Source: Chloroflexota bacterium
Lineage (GTDB): Bacteria; Chloroflexota; Anaerolineae; Aggregatilineales; UBA2796
Reading direction: 5' to 3'
NCBI GenBank assembly: GCA_017743585.1
Contig: JAGHYP010000177.1
Span: 1 to 5,875, forward strand
DNA length: 5,875 bases
Every line of letters starts with the position of its first letter. Within the stretch, counting starts at the first letter, position 1. Of the stretch, positions 1 through 4,987 are shown in pieces. The notes under the pieces were generated by a model. The model did no database searches. It saw nothing but the letters and a program-made list of their open reading frames with translations, and was not told where the DNA came from. The translations under genes were made by a program, and so were the position numbers.

Positions 1-19
1 AGATGTGTATAAGAGACAG
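1..19 (+). other. Nextera/Tn5 mosaic-end adapter (library artefact)
   Basis: The first 19 bases are AGATGTGTATAAGAGACAG, exactly the synthetic mosaic end used by hyperactive Tn5 in tagmentation libraries. The mosaic end is an engineered hybrid of the natural IS50 inside and outside ends, so a perfect match at the very start of a contig is best read as untrimmed adapter, not a natural transposon end. Genuine genomic sequence starts at about base 20. The adapter translates in frame 3 as Met-Cys-Ile-Arg-Asp, creating a false N-terminus for the first gene. Confidence 0.97.
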
Positions 20-590
20 AGGCTGGATGCTCGGCGAGCTGGTCATCGTGCCTGAACGGGCTGCAGTGCCTATCCTCGCCACAGCCGAGCTGACCGCGCG
101 CGCTGCGCAGCCACGCGCCGCTGTGAGTTTTCCCACGCTCGTGCCGACTATCCCTGCGCGCGCCGTTCTGCGCACGGATATCCTCGCCTACTGCGATCTG
201 CCCGCCTTCCGCGCTGAGGCGAACAAAGTCTTCCGCTCGACTGACGCGCTGAGCATCTACTGGACATGGTTCGCGCGCACCGCTGAGCAAATTCGGGATC
301 ATCTGGACGCCGCGACCTATGAAGTGCAGCTGGAGCGCAAAGAAGGCGAGCTATGGCAGCTCGTCCGCAAGTTGGATGATTACGATAACTATCGCACTGC
401 ACTGACCCGTGCGCCGAACGGTCGCCCTGAGGTGCGTTGGTTCGTGCCGATTGGCAGGCTAGAGCCTGGCGAGTATCGGGTGAGCTACCGTCTGACTTGG
501 TCGCGCCGCATTGAAGATGGCGATAAATCCTTCGGGCCGGGCGGCGATGAGGAGATCAACACAGGCACCTGCCTATTCCGCGTGCGCTGA
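20..590 (+). CDS. Hypothetical protein, 5'-truncated, probable extracytoplasmic beta-rich C-terminal domain
   Basis: The reading frame is open from the contig edge to a TGA at 588-590. An ATG at base 3 is adapter sequence, so the real start is missing, and about 189 genuine codons remain. I do not recognise a named family. The first ~45 residues are Ala/Pro-rich and look like a linker. From about residue 57 (numbered from the adapter ATG) to the end, alternating hydrophobic and polar strands suggest an all-beta, Ig-like domain. Landmarks are YWTWFART near 86, VRWFVPIGRLEPGEYRV at 144-160, a Trp-containing strand (SYRLTWSRRI), FGPG at 177-180 and a closing TGTCLFRVR. Only two cysteines remain (64 and 190), flanking the domain, which would suit a disulfide outside the cytosol. 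The next gene starts 15 bases downstream, implying co-transcription and perhaps a shared cell-surface role. The fold and location are inferences. Confidence 0.75.
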
Positions 591-597
591 AGGAAGG
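589..597 (+). promoter_or_regulatory. Shine-Dalgarno sequence for the HEAT/TM protein gene
   Basis: The purine run GAAGGAAGG begins within the stop codon of the preceding gene and ends 8 bases before the GTG at 606-608. This supports the GTG start and translational closeness of the two genes. Confidence 0.6.
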
Positions 598-605
598 CTT
601 GGGCG

Positions 606-2315
606 GTGGCGGAGAACGAACGCGATATCCTGATCGCGCAGTTGAGCAACTCGCAGAACGTGGCGGAGCGCCGCCGGGCGGCAAAGCGGCTCGGCGAGCT
701 GCGCGATCCTGCCGCCATTGACGCGTTAGTGAACGCTTATCTTGACGAAAATGAAGATGAGTCTGTGCGGCGCGCCGCCGAGCAGGCGTTGCGCATCTTT
801 CGGCGTATGCAGCAAGCGCGTGACGCTAAGAGCGAGCTGCCAGAGCCCCCCAAGGCGTTCGCTCGGCTGCGCAAGCCGCTCGCCATCAGCCTTGGCGTCT
901 TGGTCGCGCTCAATGTGCTAGTGATCCTCATCCGCGCCCTGAGCAGCACGCCGCCCACTGAGTTGATCGCCGCACAACCGACGCTTGTTCTCGCCACTAG
1001 CCGTGCCGCGCTGATCGCTGAAGCGCAGAATTATCTGGTCGCGCTCAATGACGAAGTGGCAGCCTTTCGGCAGCCGCTGCTCGACTTTCAGGCGAGCGTG
1101 GACGCGGGCGGCTTGCTGCGCTGCCTCGAGCTGAGCATGAGTCAACTCGCGCCGCGCGCGCTGCTTTTCGATGACGCGCACACACAACCTGATCTCGCGA
1201 GCATCTTCGAGACTCTCAACGCCGCGCTTGAGAAATTCCGCGCTTTGCGCGCCAAGTACATCGAGCTGTGCAGGCAGCAGGACCTTGAGGCGCTCAGGCA
1301 GCGCTTGCAGCCTGAGGGCGGCGCCGCGGGCTTGGCCGCTCAGCTGGACGCCTTGCTCAACGGCGAGATCAGCGCAGCGCGGTTCGCCCTTGAGGCGGCG
1401 CGCCTCGTGACCGTCACGCCCGTGCCGCCAACGCCGACCGCAAGCAGCCCAGCCCAAGCCACGCCTGCGCCAATCGACGCGACTTCGGGAGCATCTGCCC
1501 TGATCACCAGCACACTACCTGATCCAATCGGCAGCGCGCCAATAGCTGCTATCGAAGCGCCGCTCGGAGCGCCAACCGTCACGGCGATTCCGTTTGCAGC
1601 GCTGCCGATCGCCGATATCAACTATCAAGGTGTCCGCTTAGCGGAGCGGATGCGCTTCCGCTATCGCTTGGCAGTGGAGTACGAGGCGATCACGCCGCAA
1701 GGGGATGTGCTGCGCGGCGCGCTCGCCTTGCGCGTGACCGCTGAAAACAGCGCGCCCCCTATTGGTCGCTATGAGATCAGCTTGCGCGACGCGCCTGAGG
1801 TCAGCGCCTTCCGCGACTGGCTGCCAGACCCGTTCTATCGGCAGGGGAGCGCCTTCTACACGGCGCTGAATGGCGTTTTTTATCACACAGGCGCCGGCTT
1901 GCCGCCACAGACGCTCTGCGCGGCACAGCCGCTCAGCCCCGCCAACATCGGCGCGCTGGCGGCCCTGAACGTTGACGCGCTGATCGCGCGCATCGCGCCG
2001 CCCGAAGCGCTGACGCTCTGGCGTGAAGCGCCGCCCGCCAGCGGCAAGCCGCAGTATCGTGCCGAGTTCTCCGCTCAGGACGCGGAAGGCGTGCGGATCA
2101 ACCTCGCGGCGACCCTCGTCATCGCGCTAGACGGCAGCGTACAGCAGCTCACCATCCGCGAGACGCGCCAAGCGCCTGTGGGCTACGCCAAGCTGCTCAT
2201 CCGAGAGCGTAGGCTCAGCTATATGTTGCAAGCCGCCGATGCAGCGCTCAATATGGAAGAGGTGAAACAGCTGCTAGAGCCGTCTTGCCGCGCTATCACG
2301 CCTAGCGCGCCTTGA
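606..2315 (+). CDS. Membrane-anchored HEAT-repeat protein with Pro/Thr-rich linker and external C-terminal domain
   Basis: This is a complete 569-aa protein with a GTG start, chosen because a Shine-Dalgarno run lies 8 bases upstream. Residues ~14-67 form amphipathic helices resembling one or two HEAT/PBS-lyase-type repeats (AAKRLGELRDPAAIDALV, then VRRAAEQALRIF). Residues 80-90 are Pro/Lys/Arg-rich, followed by one transmembrane helix at ~91-112 (core LGVLVALNVLVILI). Basic residues before the helix predict a cytosolic N-terminus and an outside C-terminus. Residues ~130-267 look helical. Residues ~268-335 are a Pro/Thr/Ala/Ser-rich linker of the kind common in Chloroflexota surface proteins. 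Residues ~338-545 alternate beta-like strands and contain Cys438, with Cys561 near the C-terminus. No enzyme motif is visible. HEAT repeats usually mediate protein contacts, so an anchoring or scaffolding role is a guess. It lies 15 bases after the preceding gene and 44 before cmk, probably in one operon. Confidence 0.85.
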   Translation: MAENERDILIAQLSNSQNVAERRRAAKRLGELRDPAAIDALVNAYLDENEDESVRRAAEQALRIFRRMQQARDAKSELPEPPKAFARLRKPLAISLGVLVALNVLVILIRALSSTPPTELIAAQPTLVLATSRAALIAEAQNYLVALNDEVAAFRQPLLDFQASVDAGGLLRCLELSMSQLAPRALLFDDAHTQPDLASIFETLNAALEKFRALRAKYIELCRQQDLEALRQRLQPEGGAAGLAAQLDALLNGEISAARFALEAARLVTVTPVPPTPTASSPAQATPAPIDATSGASALITSTLPDPIGSAPIAAIEAPLGAPTVTAIPFAALPIADINYQGVRLAERMRFRYRLAVEYEAITPQGDVLRGALALRVTAENSAPPIGRYEISLRDAPEVSAFRDWLPDPFYRQGSAFYTALNGVFYHTGAGLPPQTLCAAQPLSPANIGALAALNVDALIARIAPPEALTLWREAPPASGKPQYRAEFSAQDAEGVRINLAATLVIALDGSVQQLTIRETRQAPVGYAKLLIRERRLSYMLQAADAALNMEEVKQLLEPSCRAITPSAP

Positions 2316-2345
2316 AAAATCTCGAAAAAATCGAGTGAGATGCGC

Positions 2346-2355
2346 GAGAGAGGAG
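2346..2355 (+). promoter_or_regulatory. Shine-Dalgarno sequence for cmk
   Basis: GAGAGAGGAG ends 4 bases before the ATG at 2360. The AGGAG core at 2351-2355 supports this ATG as the cmk start. Confidence 0.6.
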
Positions 2356-2359
2356 CACA

Positions 2360-3040
2360 ATGAATTTGCCGCCCGTCATCGCGATTGACGGACCCGCCGG
2401 CTCGGGCAAGACAACGGTTGCACACGCTATCGCCACGCAGTTCGGCTACGTGCTTGTGGATACAGGCGCTTTTTACCGCGCTGTGGCGTTGGCAGCCCTG
2501 CGCAACAATGTGCCGCTCGATAATGCTGAGGCGCTGGTCGCGCTCGCTGAGCAGCTTCAAATCGAGATGACGCCCGCCGACGGCGCAGATGGCAACTTCT
2601 ATCGCCTGCGGCTGAACGGCGAAGACGTGACAGACGCCTTGCGTAGCGCCGAAGTTGAGGCGATTGTCTCGCAGGTGGCGGCTGTGCGCGGAGTGCGCCA
2701 AATCCTAAACGCCACGTTCCGCCGCATTGCGGCGCAGCATCCGCTTGTGGTCATGGTCGGGCGCGATATCGGCACAAACGTCCTGCCGCAAGCGGCGCTC
2801 AAGATTTACCTAGACGCTTCGCCTGAAGTGCGCGCCCAGCGCCGCCAACGACAGGTCGGCGAGCGCGATCCGCAAAAAGTGCAGCGAGCGCTCGAGCAGC
2901 GCGATGCAAATGATAGTCAGCGCACACAGCCTGCTGAAGACGCTCACTACATCAACACTGACCGTCTAGACGTCCAAAGCATGGTCGCGCGAGTGCGCGA
3001 CTTGATCGCAGCTTGGCAGGCGCGCAACCCGCAGCCCTAA
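2360..3040 (+). CDS. cmk: Cytidylate kinase (CMP/dCMP kinase)
   Basis: Cytidylate kinase transfers phosphate from ATP to CMP or dCMP, giving the diphosphates needed for RNA, DNA and CDP-lipid synthesis; it acts in the cytosol. The 226-aa length matches the bacterial family (E. coli about 227). The Walker A loop GPAGSGKTT is at 11-19 and follows AID. The nucleotide-site motif VDTGAFYRAVAL spans 33-44. The CMP-specific insert region runs ~70-115 (LRLNGEDVTDALRSAEV). GRDIGT at 134-139 is followed by LKIYLDASPEVRAQRR at 147-162. The lid-region motif RDANDSQR is at 181-188, retaining the Arg181, Asp185 and Arg188 equivalents. The segment after Arg188 runs straight into PAEDA and is about four residues shorter than the usual AVAPL-type loop. 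The gene sits last in the plus-strand group, and its TAA overlaps the stop codon of the convergent RNase J gene. Confidence 0.97.
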   Translation: MNLPPVIAIDGPAGSGKTTVAHAIATQFGYVLVDTGAFYRAVALAALRNNVPLDNAEALVALAEQLQIEMTPADGADGNFYRLRLNGEDVTDALRSAEVEAIVSQVAAVRGVRQILNATFRRIAAQHPLVVMVGRDIGTNVLPQAALKIYLDASPEVRAQRRQRQVGERDPQKVQRALEQRDANDSQRTQPAEDAHYINTDRLDVQSMVARVRDLIAAWQARNPQP

Positions 3041-4686
3041 ATTTCATGCACGGTCACAAAGAGCTTGGGACGGCGGCGAATCTCGTTGTAGAACAATTTG
3101 CTGAGCGTCTCTTCTACCTGATCCGCCTTGCTGCGAGCCCCATTCTGCTCAAGCACGCGCTGTGCCGCTTGCACGGCGCTCGCCAGCAGCCCTTGCGCGG
3201 CTCCGGATGCCACGAAGCCGTATGCCTTGATCTCCGGCGGGCAGACCACGCGACCGCTATCGCGCTCGACAACTGCGCTCAGCACCACCACGCCGTCGCG
3301 CCCGAGCGCCTCGCGCTCTCGGATCAGCCCGCTATGCACATCGCCAACGCCTGAGCCGTCCACAAAGACGTAGCCGCCGGGCACGCGCTCGCCGATCACC
3401 ATCTGCCCATCCCTGTAGAAGAGGAGCTTGGTGCCGTTCTCCACAACCGCGATCCGCTCGTCGGGGATGCCAACTTGCAGCGCCAGCTCGCGATGTGCCT
3501 TCAGGTGGCGCAGCTCGCCGTGAATCGGCACAAAGTTGCGCGGACGCACCAAACTCAGCATCAAGCGCTGCTCTTCTTGGCTGGCGTGACCTGAGACGTG
3601 GACTGAGTCGATTGCGTCGTAGATCACCTGCGCGCCACGCTGGAACAAGCGATTGATGGTGCGGCTGACTGTTTCTTCATTGCCCGGAATCGGACGCGCC
3701 GAGATGATGACCGTATCGCCAGGTTGGATGCTCAGCGTGCCGTGGTTGTTGGTCGCCAAGCGGTTCAGCACGGCGCTCGGCTCGCCTTGTGAGCCTGTCA
3801 CCACGAAAGTGACTTGATTCGGCGGCAGGTTGCGCGCCTCCTCAGGGCTGATCAGCAGCCCGTCGGGCAGTTCGAGGTAGCCGAGCTGGAGCGCCATGCG
3901 CACATTCTCAGCCATCGAGGCGCCGATGATGGCGACCTTGCGCCCGTAGCGCTCAGATGCCCACGCCACCTGCTGAACGCGCGAGATGAGCGAGGCGAAG
4001 GTGGAGACGATCACGCGCCCCTTCGCCGCGCGGAAGACGCGGTCGAACGCGCTGTCAATCACGCTCTCCGAAGGCGTCCAGCCAGGCCGCTCGGCGTTCG
4101 TGCTATCCGAGAAGAGCGCCACCACGCTGCGCGCCGAGAAGCTGGCGAGCTTGGCGTAATCCGTCACGCGCCGATCCACAGGCGTCGGATCGAACTTGAA
4201 ATCGCCCGTGTGGACGAACAAGCCGACAGGCGTGGTGATGCCAAAGCCGACGCAATCCGGGATCGAGTGGCAGACGTGAAATGCCTCGATCCAAAACGGC
4301 GAGAGGTCTAGCTTGTCGCCTGCCCTGAAGACGTTGAGCTTGACTCGGTCGCTCAAGTGCGCTTGGCGCAATTTGACTTCGATCAAGCCTGCCGTCAACG
4401 GCGTGGCGTAGATCGGCGCGGGAAACGCGCTCACCACGTGCTGGATCGCGCCCGTGTGATCCTCGTGGCCGTGTGTGATCAAAATGCCGCGCACGCGCAA
4501 GTTAGGCTGCCCGCTCAGGTAGCGGAAATCGGGGATGATGTAGTCGATGCCGAGCATGTCATTTTCAGGGAACATCAAGCCGGCATCCACAATCAGCACG
4601 TCTCTATCGTACTGAAATGCCATCATGTTCTTCCCGATCTCGCCCAAGCCGCCGATCGGGATGACTTGTAGGGGTATCTCACTCAT
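3037..4686 (-). CDS. rnj: Ribonuclease J (metallo-beta-lactamase/beta-CASP RNase)
   Basis: RNase J is a zinc-dependent enzyme with 5'-3' exonuclease and endonuclease activity that drives mRNA decay and rRNA maturation in many bacteria lacking RNase E. The ATG at 4684-4686 gives 549 aa, close to B. subtilis RNase J1 (about 555), and begins MSEIPLQVIPIGGLGEIGKN, the usual family N-terminus. In this numbering the zinc motif HGHEDH is at 72-77, HSIPD at 140-144, GDFKFD at 161-166 and SDSTN at 193-197. The beta-CASP region includes TGSQGEP at 297-303, followed by HVSGHAS at 363-369 and PIHGE at 387-391. A C-terminal domain follows, ending PKLFVTVHEI. All expected catalytic residues are present. 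The frame stays open to a TTG at 4756-4758 (573 aa), but those 24 residues look unconserved and overlap a strong RNA hairpin. Neither start has a well-spaced Shine-Dalgarno, so the start is uncertain. The stop overlaps that of cmk. Confidence 0.96.
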   Translation of the reverse strand: MSEIPLQVIPIGGLGEIGKNMMAFQYDRDVLIVDAGLMFPENDMLGIDYIIPDFRYLSGQPNLRVRGILITHGHEDHTGAIQHVVSAFPAPIYATPLTAGLIEVKLRQAHLSDRVKLNVFRAGDKLDLSPFWIEAFHVCHSIPDCVGFGITTPVGLFVHTGDFKFDPTPVDRRVTDYAKLASFSARSVVALFSDSTNAERPGWTPSESVIDSAFDRVFRAAKGRVIVSTFASLISRVQQVAWASERYGRKVAIIGASMAENVRMALQLGYLELPDGLLISPEEARNLPPNQVTFVVTGSQGEPSAVLNRLATNNHGTLSIQPGDTVIISARPIPGNEETVSRTINRLFQRGAQVIYDAIDSVHVSGHASQEEQRLMLSLVRPRNFVPIHGELRHLKAHRELALQVGIPDERIAVVENGTKLLFYRDGQMVIGERVPGGYVFVDGSGVGDVHSGLIREREALGRDGVVVLSAVVERDSGRVVCPPEIKAYGFVASGAAQGLLASAVQAAQRVLEQNGARSKADQVEETLSKLFYNEIRRRPKLFVTVHEI

Positions 4687-4713
4687 AACGGTTTGGCGCG
4701 TACAGCCTGGGCG

Positions 4714-4764
4714 CTGGCGCTCAAGGCAACCGCTGACGACTTCAGCGCCTGCCTTCAACGCCAG
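4714..4764 (-). promoter_or_regulatory. Large imperfect hairpin in the RNase J mRNA leader
   Basis: Two 23-base arms (4714-4736 and 4742-4764) flank a 5-base loop (4737-4741). Nineteen of 23 positions are Watson-Crick pairs. Two more (4720/4758 and 4729/4749) are A-C mismatches in plus-strand RNA but G-U wobbles in minus-strand RNA, leaving two G-G mismatches (4722/4756 and 4730/4748). The structure is therefore better as RNase J-sense RNA. It ends 27 bases before the RNase J ATG and has no U-tract after it, so it is not an intrinsic terminator. Its promoter-proximal arm contains the alternative TTG start and the mini-ORF stop codon. A regulatory role is inferred from position and structure. 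Confidence 0.65.
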
Positions 4765-4781
4765 ATCGCCGCAAGGCGCAC
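4755..4781 (-). CDS. Possible 8-residue leader peptide upstream of RNase J
   Basis: A GTG at 4779-4781 opens a tiny frame encoding M-R-L-A-A-I-W-R and ends at TGA (4755-4757). The strongest Shine-Dalgarno sequence in the whole leader, AAGGAGGAG, ends exactly 8 bases before this GTG, whereas neither in-frame RNase J start has one at a usable distance. The mini-ORF stop overlaps the alternative RNase J TTG as TTGA, the arrangement typical of translational coupling. The stop also lies in the promoter-proximal arm of the leader hairpin, so translating ribosomes would open its base. At eight codons, coding potential cannot be judged from composition. An alternative is that an indel hides the true RNase J N-terminus. 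Confidence 0.35.
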   Translation of the reverse strand: MRLAAIWR

Positions 4782-4789
4782 GCGCAGGA

Positions 4790-4798
4790 CTCCTCCTT
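4790..4798 (-). promoter_or_regulatory. Strong Shine-Dalgarno sequence in the RNase J leader
   Basis: Minus-strand AAGGAGGAG is a near-perfect anti-16S complement. It lies 8 bases upstream of GTG 4781, 31 bases upstream of TTG 4758 and over 100 bases upstream of ATG 4686, so only the GTG mini-ORF has normal spacing. CCTTG on the minus strand (4772-4776) could pair with CAAGG overlapping this site (4795-4799), a weak possible sequestration. Confidence 0.55.
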
Positions 4799-4833
4799 GA
4801 AATTCCTGATCCGCAACTTAGTCTGCTCTTTCT

Positions 4834-4862
4834 ATTTTACCACACTTTGCAGCGCTTGTGAG
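4834..4862 (-). promoter_or_regulatory. Candidate sigma-70-type promoter for RNase J (extended -10)
   Basis: The minus strand reads TAAAAT at 4839-4834, preceded directly by TGG (an extended -10 TGn). A CTCACA hexamer at 4862-4857 matches four of six TTGACA positions with a 17-base spacer. The site lies in the only AT-rich patch of the intergenic stretch. The predicted start is near 4827, giving a leader of about 140 bases to the RNase J ATG and about 45 to the mini-ORF GTG. This is a by-eye match. Confidence 0.45.
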
Positions 4863-4934
4863 CGCGGCAAGAAGCAAGCAGATCGCTCGTCTATCTCGCG
4901 CCTGCGTTTTTAGCTCACTCAGCTTCGCGCTCCA

Positions 4935-4952
4935 CTGCCTTTCGGAAGGCAG
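4935..4952 (-). terminator. Short hairpin downstream of the glycosyltransferase, possible weak terminator
   Basis: CTGCCTT (4935-4941) and AAGGCAG (4946-4952) form a perfect 7-bp stem with a 4-base loop; one mismatch beyond, two more G-C pairs are possible. It lies about 35 bases past the glycosyltransferase stop, in the right place to end that transcript before the RNase J promoter. No U-tract follows on either strand, so it would be non-canonical or only a 3'-end stabiliser. Confidence 0.3.
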
Positions 4953-4987
4953 CGGCGCTGATGCGCGCGCATTGATATCATCCGGCG

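Larger units (their letters stand above)
4687..4987. other. Intergenic region between glycosyltransferase and RNase J genes
   Basis: This stretch of about 300 bases holds no conventional gene. From the glycosyltransferase side it contains a 7-bp hairpin (4935-4952), a featureless GC-rich segment, the candidate promoter (4834-4862), the strong Shine-Dalgarno sequence (4790-4798), the mini-ORF (4755-4781) and the large hairpin (4714-4764). No tRNA-like or riboswitch consensus was recognised. Confidence 0.7.

Noticed and set aside
1..19. Natural Tn5/IS50 transposon end
   Set aside because: The sequence is the engineered mosaic end, not the natural inside or outside end, it sits exactly at the contig edge, and no transposase gene is present.
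918..1457. Long minus-strand open frame (179 codons) opposite the HEAT/TM gene
   Set aside because: It lies wholly inside a well-supported gene on the other strand, is low-complexity Arg/Ala/Leu-rich, and shows no family motif; a GC-rich shadow frame.
2321..2335. Small CTCGA/TCGAG hairpin with an A5 loop between the HEAT/TM gene and cmk
   Set aside because: Only five base pairs, no U-tract, and competing pairings nearby; too weak to call a terminator or regulator inside a probable operon.
3814..4311. Plus-strand open frame (165 codons) opposite RNase J
   Set aside because: Fully antisense to conserved RNase J motifs, with Arg/Ala/His-rich composition typical of an antisense frame; no start-site support.
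4687..4758. RNase J starting at TTG 4758 with a 24-residue extension
   Set aside because: Kept as an alternative only: the extra residues do not resemble the RNase J family, the SD is 31 bases away, and the sequence is better explained as a hairpin leader.
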